Assembly (NCBI GenBank): GCA_046082625.1
Contig: JBJTYE010000071.1
Span: 1-24,708, forward strand
DNA length: 24,708 nt
Direction: 5' to 3'
Source of the DNA: Casp-actino8 sp046082625
GTDB lineage: Bacteria > Actinomycetota > Acidimicrobiia > Acidimicrobiales > Ilumatobacteraceae
The notes under the pieces were generated by a model. That model did not search any database. It was given only the letters and a program-made list of their open reading frames with translations, and was not told where the DNA came from. Below, piece by piece: positions 1 through 6,975 of the stretch (position 1 is its first letter; the number at the start of each line of letters is the position of its first letter). A program made the position numbers and the translations under genes.

Positions 1-1
1 T

Positions 2-1260
2 CGAAAGATCTTGGGTCCTCGTCTCGATCTGGTTCCTCGGTGCCGTCAACGGGTCCGTGAATCGAGAGGTCCGTTCGGGCGTCCGATGTGGATCGATGAC
101 GTCCACTTCGACCTCGACGACCATCTGCAGTCGATCACTGATCGGAACGGCCGCGATCTCGAGGATCTGGTGGCCGAGGCACTGGCGACTCACCTGGACC
201 GACGCCACCCGCTCTGGCGGGTCTGGCTGGTTGACGAAGCAGAGTCGAATCGTTGGGCCCTGGTGACCGTGGTCCACCATTGTCTGGTGGACGGCATCGC
301 CGGTAACGACCTGCTGACGGCATTGCTGTCGACGACACCGGGATCCCGTTCGGCGACCACGACTCCCTGGCGTCCCTCCCCCGAACCGTCGACACGAGAC
401 GTCTTGGTCTTCGGCCTACGCCAGTTCATCGGGACGGCCGGGGCGCGTCTTCGCGCCACGGCACGGATGCTCACTCACCCCCGTCGTTCCTGGCGACGGC
501 TGCGCACCACGCTGGGAGCCGCCAAGAGACTCTGGTACCGACAACGACACATCGCAACGTCACTCGTCGGTCCCATCGGTTCGCGACGTCGGTGGCGAAG
601 CCTGGCGATTCCCCTGCACGACATTCGGACGATTCAGTCTGCGGTTTCTTGCACGGTGAACGACGTCGTTCTGGCCGCTGTGACGAGTGGACTGCGGGAG
701 CTCCTCGTGTGCGGGGGGAATCAGTCGAGGACCGCGTGATCACTGCCATGGTGCCGGTCTCGCTCCGGACTTCGGAGGAACGGGGCACGACCGGCAATCG
801 CGTCGCCAACGTCCACGCCCGTCTGCCCGTCGGACAGCGGGACCCGCTGACCACGCTGCAGATGGTGCACGCCCATCTCGAGGACCTGAAGACCTCCCCC
901 GAAGTCGATGCCACCGGAGCTCTGATGAACATCGGAGCCAACGTGCCTCGTTTCGTCGCCGATCGCATCGCCCGCGCCGTGGTACGCCGCCAACGCAATG
1001 TCGAGACTGCCATCACCAATGTGCCCGGACCCCGAGAACCGCTCTATCTCGGACTGCACAAGATGGCGGCCGGGTATCCAGTGGCTCCGATCGCCGGGCA
1101 GGTGCGTCTCACCATCGCCATCTGGTCGTACTGCGACACGTTGTCGATCGGCGTCACCGGGGACCGGGACACGACAGCCGATCTCGACGTCGTGGTCGAC
1201 GGGATTCGACGGGGAATGGACGACCTGCAACGCGCCGCGGGTGCACCGATTGCGCGGTGA
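2..1260 (+). pseudogene. WS/DGAT wax ester synthase/diacylglycerol acyltransferase, 5'-truncated by window edge and frameshifted
   Basis: This family transfers acyl groups from acyl-CoA to diacylglycerol or long-chain alcohols to make storage triacylglycerol or wax esters. The catalytic HHxxxDG motif (HHCLVDG) is encoded at 275-295. Downstream are the family blocks TVNDVVLA (around 655-680), VPVSLR (around 750-770), TNVPGPREPLYL (around 1015-1050) and YPVAPI. The first part reads in one frame from the left edge to a stop at 737-739. Everything from ESVEDRV onward reads in the -1 frame to the stop at 1258-1260. The two parts join cleanly at a G6 tract (713-718), where one extra G would restore a continuous protein of about 420 codons. 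The family is usually 450-480 residues, so about 50 residues probably lie off the left edge. The break may be a real mutation, phase variation, programmed slippage or an assembly error. The family call is secure; its functional state is not. Confidence 0.85.
713..718 (+). other. G6 homopolymer at the WS/DGAT frameshift point
   Basis: Six consecutive G lie exactly where the upstream reading frame (ending LLVCGG) must shift by -1 to continue as ESVEDRV in the downstream frame. A G7 tract would restore the reading frame. GGG GGG followed by A also fits a -1 slippery heptamer. Confidence 0.8.
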
Positions 1261-1264
1261 GCAT

Positions 1265-1609
1265 TCAGATGGAGGCGATGACGACCACGACGCTCACGAC
1301 CATCAGGACGACCGCCAAGCTGGTGTGCTGGGCGGAGTCCTTGGCCCGCAGGTGCATCAAGGTCGCAGCGGCGAAATAAGCGGTGAGGCAGATGGCCGTG
1401 AACACCAAGAGGCCATCGTTCCATTGGCCGATGAGAAGTCCGAGTCCGCCGGCGGCCTTGGCCACTCCCAGGACCGGCACCATGCGCATCGGCACACCGA
1501 GGCGCTGCAACATTTCCACGACCTGAGGCACCCGGCGGAAATCCGCCGCGGCCGTCGCCCAGCAAGCAGCGATGAGAAGGATGGAAAGTACGAGCGCCAC
1601 GATATTCAT
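1265..1609 (-). CDS. DoxX-like small integral membrane protein
   Basis: A 114-residue protein with about four hydrophobic segments: residues 2-20, about 45-60, 66-85 and 95-113. The pattern of an N-terminal helix, a short cytoplasmic stretch (FRRVPQVVEMLQRLGVP) and the MxxVPVLGVAKAAGGLGLL segment matches the DoxX_2 group of DoxX-like proteins. The family sits in the membrane and some members are linked to redox or thiol-stress complexes, but the biochemical role of this subgroup is unknown. The ATG at 1609 is preceded directly by GAAGG. The gene lies 72 bp downstream of the sortase gene on the same strand, so it may be co-transcribed. It ends 4 bp from the convergent WS/DGAT stop. Confidence 0.75.
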   Translation of the reverse strand: MNIVALVLSILLIAACWATAAADFRRVPQVVEMLQRLGVPMRMVPVLGVAKAAGGLGLLIGQWNDGLLVFTAICLTAYFAAATLMHLRAKDSAQHTSLAVVLMVVSVVVVIASI

Positions 1610-1681
1610 CCTTCGAGCGTAGATCGCCTCGAACAGGACGGCGAGGGATGCGGTCCAGGAACCGGACCCGATCGACTTCGA

Positions 1682-2365
1682 TCAGACCATGCCGGCGTAG
1701 TCGGCGAAGACCACGATGCGCTGGCTCACCGATCCCGGCGGATGACAGGCGAAGAGAGTCATGGTGGCCGTCGGCGTGGAATTGATGATCCACATGCCTT
1801 CGATCGGGTCCACCACGGTCGACCCGCTCACCCGGTACAGGTACGTTCCCTGATCGGTGATGACCCGAATCTCGTTCCCGGGTTGGAGTTGGTCGATGTA
1901 GCGGAAGGGTCGGATACCGCTGGTCCGATGTCCCCCGAGAACGACGTTGCCGGACTGTCCCGGCTTGGCGGTGCCCGGCCAGTGACCGACGCCGATGTCG
2001 AAGATCCAGAGATCGACGCCTTCGTAGATCGGCCTCGAAACTCCGAGCGATGGAATCTCGATCGTGCCCAGACGAGCCGGCTGCGCTCGCGGCTTGGCAG
2101 GGGCGGCCGCAGCAGTGACCGGAACGGTCGTGGTGGTGGTCGTGGTGGTGGTCGTCGTGGTCGTGGAGGTGGTCGTGGACGTCGTGGTCGGAGCCGCGGT
2201 GGTGCTCACCGTCGTCGCCACCTCGGCGTCCCCGTCGGTTCCGCATGCCGCCACCAGCGCGCCACCGCACACGGCCAATCCCATCAGGGCCCCGCGCATC
2301 TTGCGCCCTGATGCGGCCCGAACCGGGCGCCCTCTTGTCACCGAAGCATCGATTGAACCGTTCAC
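1682..2365 (-). CDS. Sortase (class E-like) with lipobox and poly-Thr stalk
   Basis: A 227-residue protein. Sortases are extracellular cysteine transpeptidases that cleave sorting signals and attach proteins to the cell wall or to each other. The catalytic triad is visible: His in LGGHRTSG (about residue 146), Cys in TLFACHPPG (about 207) and Arg in SVSQRIVV (about 216). The TLxxC and CHPxGSxxQR pattern resembles actinobacterial class E enzymes. The N-terminus has a signal segment ending in VAAC (Cys about 41) that fits a lipobox, then about 40 residues dominated by Thr and a sortase domain of about 130 residues. A GTG start at 2365 follows GAGGTGAC, a good ribosome-binding site. An ATG at 2299 (MRGALMGL) would give a tidier signal peptide and also has AGGG upstream. 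No sorting-signal substrate is visible in the window. Confidence 0.85.
   Translation of the reverse strand: MNGSIDASVTRGRPVRAASGRKMRGALMGLAVCGGALVAACGTDGDAEVATTVSTTAAPTTTSTTTSTTTTTTTTTTTTTVPVTAAAAPAKPRAQPARLGTIEIPSLGVSRPIYEGVDLWIFDIGVGHWPGTAKPGQSGNVVLGGHRTSGIRPFRYIDQLQPGNEIRVITDQGTYLYRVSGSTVVDPIEGMWIINSTPTATMTLFACHPPGSVSQRIVVFADYAGMV
2126..2190 (-). repeat. ACC/ACG trinucleotide tract encoding the Thr-rich stalk
   Basis: The plus strand reads as repeated GTG/GTC/GGT triplets, which on the minus strand are almost uninterrupted Thr codons ACC and ACG with an occasional Ser. It is an in-frame microsatellite that could vary in length without breaking the sortase reading frame. It also produces a spurious poly-Val frame on the plus strand. 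Confidence 0.8.
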
Positions 2366-2453
2366 GTCACCTCACAGAAAATTCGTACCTCGTCATGGTA
2401 CTGAACGGCACGACCACTGGTTCGGGCGCCAGTCGGACAATGAATCGGCACCC

Positions 2454-2489
2454 TTGACACATTGTGTTAGGAATGCCTAACTTGACCCT
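2454..2489 (+). promoter_or_regulatory. efeU promoter with overlapping DtxR/IdeR-like iron box
   Basis: TTGACA at 2454-2459 and TAACTT at 2478-2483, spaced 18 bp, form a good sigma-70-type promoter. The ATG at 2490 lies 6 nt after the -10 hexamer, and no Shine-Dalgarno is present, so the transcript is probably leaderless. The inverted repeat TTAGG-AATG-CCTAA (2467-2480) sits between -35 and -10. Extended to 19 bp (2467-2485) it matches the IdeR/DtxR consensus TTAGGTTAGSCTAACCTAA at about 14 positions. Binding of an Fe(II)-loaded DtxR-type repressor here would block the promoter when iron is plentiful. The regulator itself is not in the window. Confidence 0.7.
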
Positions 2490-3335
2490 ATGGGCGCATC
2501 TTTCCTCATCACCCTACGAGAAGGCCTGGAAGTCAGCCTGGTCCTGGCCATTCTCATCGCTTACCTCGTTCAGACCGACCGCCGCCACGAGACCGGTGCC
2601 GTCTGGCGGGGAGCCGGACTGGCCGTGTCGATGTGTTTGGTCGTCGGCTGGATCATCTTCTCGGCCACGGGCGGTCTCCACGGCACTGCAGAGCAGATCG
2701 TGGAAGGGGTGATCGCCCTCGTGGCGGCCTCCGTTCTCACGTGGATGATCTTCTGGATGCGCACCAACGCTCGCACCCTCGGAGCCGACCTACGGGACAA
2801 GGTCGACGCGGCCACCACGATGCGCTCCTTGGCCCTCGTAGCGTTCGTGGCCACGGTACGAGAAGGACTGGAAACTGCTCTGTTTCTCCTCTCGGCCGAG
2901 ACCGACGCAGCGTCGGGTGCCGAGGTGGTCGTCGGTGGACTCCTCGGTCTCGCCGTGGCCGCCCTTCTCGGATGGATGGTCTACCGCGGCGGCAGTCGAC
3001 TGAACCTGCGGCGATTCTTCCAGATCACCGGAGTTCTGCTGATCCTCTTCGCAGCGGGACTGGTGGGCAAGTCCGTCCACGAATTCCGCGAAGCACTTGG
3101 TTTCGAAACGGGTGGTTTGGTGAATGCCGCGTGGACGATCGGATCGGGGCCGTGGGCCGACGGGACGTTCTACGACTTCATGAAGGGCTTCTTCGGTTGG
3201 CATGCCGAAACCGAATGGATACGCCTCATCGCCTACACCGGGTATCTGCTTCCGGTGATATGGATGTTCCTGCGGCCACCCTCTCACACGCGCGGCAATT
3301 CGGCGACGTCTGGACGAACCGTCGTCGATGCATGA
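2490..3335 (+). CDS. efeU: FTR1-family high-affinity iron permease (EfeU-like)
   Basis: A 281-residue membrane protein that imports iron, in the FTR1 family of yeast Ftr1p and bacterial EfeU. Both signature REGLE motifs are present, in TLREGLEVSLVL (residues about 9-14) and VREGLETALFLL (about 126-131). Their Glu residues bind iron in the permeation path. About seven hydrophobic helices are visible. The start MGASFLITLREGLE matches the family's N-terminus. An ATG at 2464 is in another frame and is rejected. The iron-responsive box in the promoter supports iron import. The usual partners EfeO (periplasmic) and EfeB (haem peroxidase) are absent from the window, so this is an orphan permease here. 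Its stop lies 14 bp from the stop of the convergent lipoprotein gene. Confidence 0.92.
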   Translation: MGASFLITLREGLEVSLVLAILIAYLVQTDRRHETGAVWRGAGLAVSMCLVVGWIIFSATGGLHGTAEQIVEGVIALVAASVLTWMIFWMRTNARTLGADLRDKVDAATTMRSLALVAFVATVREGLETALFLLSAETDAASGAEVVVGGLLGLAVAALLGWMVYRGGSRLNLRRFFQITGVLLILFAAGLVGKSVHEFREALGFETGGLVNAAWTIGSGPWADGTFYDFMKGFFGWHAETEWIRLIAYTGYLLPVIWMFLRPPSHTRGNSATSGRTVVDA

Positions 3336-3349
3336 CGAGAGGTTTGCCG

Positions 3350-4177
3350 TCAGTCTCCGCCGGCAACGGAGGATGTGAAGCTCACGAACACGAAGGCTCC
3401 GTTCGTGACCGCGCCGAACATACGCGGATATCCCCCCGGAGGTTCGCCGAACGACGTCGCCCACAGGATCGAACCATCCGACGCGTCGATGACCTGCAGG
3501 TCGAACCACATGGCGAAGAGTCGACCGTTCGCCACATGCCACGGCCAGCCCAGTTGTGCGGCGGCGATGCGCCAGCGTTGGTCACCGGACGCCACGTCAT
3601 AGGCAGCGATCCATGCACGCGGGACTCCGCTGTCGTCGTCCCAGCCCCGCACGTAGACCGTCGCGTCATCGGCTGCCCACACGTTGTCGTACACCGGCGC
3701 TCCGACGGCTCGCCAGATCTCCTCACCGGTCGCGACATCACGTCCCACCAACGGGTCGTCCTGTCCGCCGCTCACCTTCACCGTGTCGGTCGCCGGCGGG
3801 TCACGCCGAATCCGATCGGCATCGGACGGAAGATCCGCGGAGGCGAGTCCGTCGTTGCTCTCGAGAACTTCGCCCGTCCGGGCGTCGACGCGGAGGGTCT
3901 GCGGTGGGTAGGGAATCTCGACCCACACCTCGTCGGTGGTGGCGGCCACTGCCTCGTGCATGTCGGGGTTGGTGCCACACGTGACCCATTGGAACTCGCC
4001 ATCGTCGATGGCATAGGCGGCCAGGATCGGGTACTCCCCCTCCGGACACATGTCGATCGGGGCAGGTCCGTATCCGGCGGAACGGTCACCGCCATCTCCC
4101 GGCGACCCGTCGGCCCCACAGGCGACGAGGCAGAGCACAACGACGATGATCGACAGGAGGTGTCGGGCGCTCCTCAT
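3350..4177 (-). CDS. Lipoprotein with PQQ-like beta-propeller repeats
   Basis: A 275-residue predicted lipoprotein. Residues 1-20 form a signal peptide (MRSARHLLSIIVVVLCLVAC) with lipobox LVAC. The mature part has several short repeats of the PQQ/beta-propeller type, each ending in D-x-x-[ST]-G-x-x-x-W or similar: VDARTGEVL, RDVATGEEIWRA, YDVASGDQRWRI and IDASDGSILWAT. At about 250 residues it is shorter than a full eight-bladed propeller such as BamB. No PQQ-dehydrogenase catalytic residues are recognisable, so a binding or scaffold role outside the membrane is likelier than catalysis. The start lies 7 bp after the YhhN gene stop, so the two are probably co-transcribed. The specific function is unknown. 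Confidence 0.7.
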   Translation of the reverse strand: MRSARHLLSIIVVVLCLVACGADGSPGDGGDRSAGYGPAPIDMCPEGEYPILAAYAIDDGEFQWVTCGTNPDMHEAVAATTDEVWVEIPYPPQTLRVDARTGEVLESNDGLASADLPSDADRIRRDPPATDTVKVSGGQDDPLVGRDVATGEEIWRAVGAPVYDNVWAADDATVYVRGWDDDSGVPRAWIAAYDVASGDQRWRIAAAQLGWPWHVANGRLFAMWFDLQVIDASDGSILWATSFGEPPGGYPRMFGAVTNGAFVFVSFTSSVAGGD

Positions 4178-4184
4178 GACATCT

Positions 4185-4820
4185 CTACACCAGTCCGAGC
4201 ACCAGACCTGCGAGGGCCGTGTGGTAGGTCACGATGATCGTGAGCCGCTGCCACGGACGAGATCTGACGAACCGCTCCTCGGCGATCAACGAGTCCGAGA
4301 CCATGAAGAGAACGGCCCCGATGATGGCCGCCGGTGAGCCACCAGCAACTGCACTCACCACCATGGCCGAGATCACCGTGACATACACGAGGATCGCCGG
4401 CACCATGTTTCCGGCACCCGACCGCTGCAAGGCGCCGACGAAACGCCGTGCCAACACTGAGGCACCGACGGCCACGGCCACCAGACCGATGAGGGCGCGG
4501 GTCGCGGTCGGTTCACGCAGGGCGAAACTGACAGTGAAGAGAATCTGAGCCACGGCGAACGAACCCAGCCCGGGCAGGAACGCATCCCGCGGCAACATCA
4601 AGAAAATGTCGCCGGCGACGCAGAACACCAGCGCCGCCACCAGCCAGGTCCGTGCTCCGGTGTCGGCCGGATCGAGAGCCAGAGCACAGATCAGGAAGGT
4701 CACGGCGGCGGCCGGCTTGCAGACGTATTCCAAGGGCCGCAGGCGAAAGGCGACGGCTCCCCAATCCAGCGCCGACAGGGTGAGAGCCACCACCAGAAGC
4801 ACGATGGCGGCGCCACTCAT
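4185..4820 (-). CDS. YhhN/TMEM86-family membrane protein (putative lysoplasmalogenase)
   Basis: A 211-residue protein with about eight short hydrophobic helices. The family includes TMEM86 and bacterial YhhN, integral membrane enzymes that hydrolyse the vinyl-ether bond of lysoplasmalogens. Family-like stretches are KPAAAVTFLICALAL (about residues 35-50), CVAGDIFLMLP (about 68-78, with the conserved GD) and LFMVSDSLIAEERF (about 165-180, with conserved SD). The open frame runs upstream to 5879, but only from the ATG at 4820 does the sequence become a typical hydrophobic N-terminus. The upstream part is antisense to the PanB-like gene. It is divergent from that gene (51 bp apart) and is followed after 7 bp by the PQQ-repeat lipoprotein. 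Confidence 0.75.
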   Translation of the reverse strand: MSGAAIVLLVVALTLSALDWGAVAFRLRPLEYVCKPAAAVTFLICALALDPADTGARTWLVAALVFCVAGDIFLMLPRDAFLPGLGSFAVAQILFTVSFALREPTATRALIGLVAVAVGASVLARRFVGALQRSGAGNMVPAILVYVTVISAMVVSAVAGGSPAAIIGAVLFMVSDSLIAEERFVRSRPWQRLTIIVTYHTALAGLVLGLV

Positions 4821-4859
4821 GCCAACAGTCTGGCACGGTGTCGATCGATGACGGGACAC

Positions 4860-4871
4860 TAGGGTTTTCCC
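4860..4871 (+). promoter_or_regulatory. -10 hexamer of the panB-like operon (leaderless start)
   Basis: TAGGGT at 4860-4865 is followed after exactly 6 nt by the ATG at 4872. No Shine-Dalgarno is present. No convincing -35 is seen. Confidence 0.5.
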
Positions 4872-5672
4872 ATGCGACGACGTCTGACGGTGGCCGATCT
4901 CGCCGATCTGAAGGGTCGACGTCAACTGACCATGGTGCGCATCTACTCCGTCGACGAGGCCGCGGCGGCCGAGGAGGCCGGGATCGACATCGTGTCGGCC
5001 CCACCGGAATTGGTGACCGATCCCCTCTATCGCAGAGTTGCACCGTCGCTGTTCACCATGACGGGTCGCAACAGCCGGGTCATGGGAACGGCCACGCAGA
5101 TGCTGTCCTTCGCCGCCGAGATGCTGGACGCCGATGCCGATGCCGTCTACAGCTCCGGAAGTCTCGACACCATCCGATTCCTGGTGGGTGAACACATTCC
5201 CGTCGTCGGCCACGTGGGCCTGGTGCCGTCGCGGGCCTCGAACACCGGAGGCTTCCGAGCGGTCGGCAAGACCGCCGAGACGGCGTGGCAGGTGTACCAG
5301 GATTGCGTGGCCCATGAAGAGGCCGGAGCCATTGCCGTCGAGATCGAGGTCGTGCCCGTCGAGGTGGCCACCGCCATCAGCCGTCGCATGAAGCGACTGT
5401 CGCTGTGGTCGATGGGCTCCGGTGCCGGTTGCGATGCCCAATATCTCTTCGCCATGGACATCCTCGGCACCAACCGGGATCACATCCCCCGCCACGCCAA
5501 GGTGTACCGGAAACTCGCCGACGAATACGATCGTCTGCAACGCGAGCGGGTGGCCGCCTTTCGCGAATACTGCAGCGACGTGGAGGGCGGAGTGTTCCCC
5601 GAGGACCAGCACGTCGTACACATGACTGCGAGCGAGTGGCAGGACTTCGATGCTCGCCTCGCCCGGGAGTGA
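4872..5672 (+). CDS. PanB-like protein (ketopantoate hydroxymethyltransferase family, divergent)
   Basis: A 266-residue protein alignable along its length with PanB, which makes ketopantoate from ketoisovalerate and methylene-THF for CoA synthesis. Matching blocks are LTMVRIYSVDEAAAAEEAGID (residues 19-39), PVVGHVGLVPS (110-120), GGFRAVGKTAETA (126-138), EEAGAIAVEIEVVP (149-162) and SMGSGAGCDAQYLFAMDILG (180-199). The general-base Glu of PanB corresponds to Glu159. The magnesium ligands do not appear conserved. The family VGDSLG block is SAPPELV (42-48), the DLPF block is missing, and the KLEGG block is YSSGS (93-97). A true PanB reaction is therefore doubtful. It may be a decarboxylase, lyase or binding protein on the same fold (inference). 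It is the first gene of a four-gene operon, with the next start 7 bp after its stop. Confidence 0.75.
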   Translation: MRRRLTVADLADLKGRRQLTMVRIYSVDEAAAAEEAGIDIVSAPPELVTDPLYRRVAPSLFTMTGRNSRVMGTATQMLSFAAEMLDADADAVYSSGSLDTIRFLVGEHIPVVGHVGLVPSRASNTGGFRAVGKTAETAWQVYQDCVAHEEAGAIAVEIEVVPVEVATAISRRMKRLSLWSMGSGAGCDAQYLFAMDILGTNRDHIPRHAKVYRKLADEYDRLQRERVAAFREYCSDVEGGVFPEDQHVVHMTASEWQDFDARLARE

Positions 5673-5679
5673 CACGACC

Positions 5680-6096
5680 ATGAAACACGTCCATCTGACG
5701 GGCGCCGTCGTCATCGCCGCAGTTGCGACACTGGTCGGCTGCGGCGGCGCCGACGACCCGGTGGATGGAAAGGCCTTCCTTCTGGTCGAGGCAACAGGTA
5801 TCGATTCTCTGCAGGGCGCTCCCCTGCGACTCGAGTTCTCCGATGGCAGCGTGGGCGTCACCGGAGGCTGCAACCTCATCGGCGGCGCTTACGAAGTGGA
5901 TGGCGACACCTTGATCGTGGAAACGATGATGCAGACCGAGATGGCCTGCGAACAGCCACGCATGGACCAAGACGCCGCCATCATCGAGTTCTTGCAGGCT
6001 CGCCCAGACATCGCCGTGAACGGAACGGTTCTCACCCTGTCCGAGGGTGCGCGCACCATCACGTGGGACGCCGTCCCGCTGTCGAAGGAGGAATGA
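5680..6096 (+). CDS. META-domain lipoprotein (HslJ-like)
   Basis: A 138-residue predicted lipoprotein. The signal peptide MKHVHLTGAVVIAAVATLVGC ends in lipobox LVGC. The mature part is one META domain: LRLEFSDGSVGVTGGCNLIGGAYEVDG (about residues 49-75) carries the GGCN core, followed by the T-EMAC motif (about 88-93) and a C-terminal strand that usually closes the fold. META domains occur in E. coli HslJ and in many secreted proteins of unknown role. Cysteines in GGCN and MAC may pair. The ATG at 5680 gives the signal peptide; an in-frame ATG at 5650 would overlap the previous gene and spoil it. The TGA overlaps the next ATG by one base, indicating translational coupling. A secreted lipoprotein inside an otherwise cytoplasmic enzyme operon is unexpected. 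Confidence 0.8.
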   Translation: MKHVHLTGAVVIAAVATLVGCGGADDPVDGKAFLLVEATGIDSLQGAPLRLEFSDGSVGVTGGCNLIGGAYEVDGDTLIVETMMQTEMACEQPRMDQDAAIIEFLQARPDIAVNGTVLTLSEGARTITWDAVPLSKEE

Positions 6097-6974
6097 TGGG
6101 TTTCGTCCTTGCGAACCATGACGGTCGTGCGGTCCTCGTCTCAGGTGACAGGTACTGGGACATCGAGAAGCTGTCGGGTGGCGCCGTCGGTTCCGATCCG
6201 ATGGCCGCCCTGGCCCACCACCGACTACTGCACGACTTGGCTGTCTCGATCACGTCGACGTCACCCGATGGACGTTTGGATCGGGGTCGGCTCGGCGCCC
6301 CGGTGCCGCGACCGGGCAAGGTCTTCGGCATCGGACTGAACTATCGATCTCACGCTGACGAATCCTCCATGGACGTCCCCGACAACCCGGTGGTCTTCGC
6401 CAAGTTCCCCTCCTGCATATGTGGGCCCTTCGACACCGTGGACATGCGCAGCGAACGCGTCGATTACGAGGGCGAAGTGGTGGTGGTCATCGGTCCGGGG
6501 GGCAAGGACATCGCCGCTGACGATGCCTGGGACCACGTTCTCGGAATCACCGCCGGACAGGACGTCTCGGACCGTGCCATACAAATGGCCAGCAAACCAC
6601 CGCACTTCGATCTGGGGAAGTCCTTCGACACATTCGGCCCCATCGGACCGACCCTCGTCAGTCCGGATCTGCTCCCGAATCGCGACGCCATCGCTGTCAG
6701 CTGTGCAGTGAATGGCGAGGTCCGCCAGAGCGACACCACCGCCAACCTCATCTTCAGCATCCCGGTGCTGATCGAATACCTGTCGCACATCACCACCCTC
6801 CACACTGGTGACATCATTTTCACCGGTACCCCGGCCGGCGTGGGCATGATCTCGAAGAAGTTGCTTCGTGACGGCGACACGGTGACCACCACCGTGGACG
6901 GAGTCGGCACCATGTCGAACCCGTGTCGACGAGTCTCCGATCACGGCCTCCTCCCCCGTCCCAAACTGGCGTGA
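6096..6974 (+). CDS. Fumarylacetoacetate hydrolase (FAH) family protein
   Basis: A 292-residue enzyme of the FAH superfamily, which includes hydrolases, decarboxylases, hydratases and isomerases acting on 2-oxo or beta-diketo acids with a divalent metal. The catalytic domain begins at RPGKVFGIGLNYRSHADE (residues 72-89). The metal ligands are visible: Glu125 and Glu127 in DYEGEVVVVIG and Asp156 in TAGQDVSDR. Lys175 lies in GKSFDTFGPIGP, and FTGTPAGVG (242-250) is also typical. The roughly 70-residue N-terminal part is the usual small cap region of bacterial members. A strong AAGGAGG (6085-6091) lies inside the end of the preceding gene, and the ATG at 6096 overlaps that gene's TGA. The next gene starts 1 bp after this stop. 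The substrate cannot be told; the metal site is intact, unlike that of the PanB-like neighbour. Confidence 0.88.
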   Translation: MGFVLANHDGRAVLVSGDRYWDIEKLSGGAVGSDPMAALAHHRLLHDLAVSITSTSPDGRLDRGRLGAPVPRPGKVFGIGLNYRSHADESSMDVPDNPVVFAKFPSCICGPFDTVDMRSERVDYEGEVVVVIGPGGKDIAADDAWDHVLGITAGQDVSDRAIQMASKPPHFDLGKSFDTFGPIGPTLVSPDLLPNRDAIAVSCAVNGEVRQSDTTANLIFSIPVLIEYLSHITTLHTGDIIFTGTPAGVGMISKKLLRDGDTVTTTVDGVGTMSNPCRRVSDHGLLPRPKLA

Positions 6975-6975
6975 C

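Noticed and set aside
2126..2190. Possible CRISPR or regulatory repeat array
   Set aside because: The repeats are 3-bp codons inside the sortase stalk, with no spacers and no palindromic repeat.
1044..2270. Long minus-strand frame of 408 codons
   Set aside because: It overlaps the real DoxX and sortase genes in another frame and encodes His/Asp repeats produced by the Thr microsatellite.
998..2311. Long plus-strand frame of 437 codons
   Set aside because: It runs across WS/DGAT, DoxX and sortase genes that have clear motifs in other frames. Its product is low-complexity Arg/Gly/His sequence typical of a GC-rich shadow frame.
2064..2480. Plus-strand frame with a poly-Val stretch resembling a membrane helix
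   Set aside because: The Val run is the complement of the sortase Thr codons; there is no supporting start or family signal.
2633..4237. Plus-strand frame of 534 codons
   Set aside because: Out of frame through efeU and antisense to the PQQ lipoprotein; no domain recognisable.
4821..5879. N-terminal extension of the YhhN frame
   Set aside because: This part is antisense to the PanB-like gene and has no family signal; the YhhN N-terminus begins at 4820.
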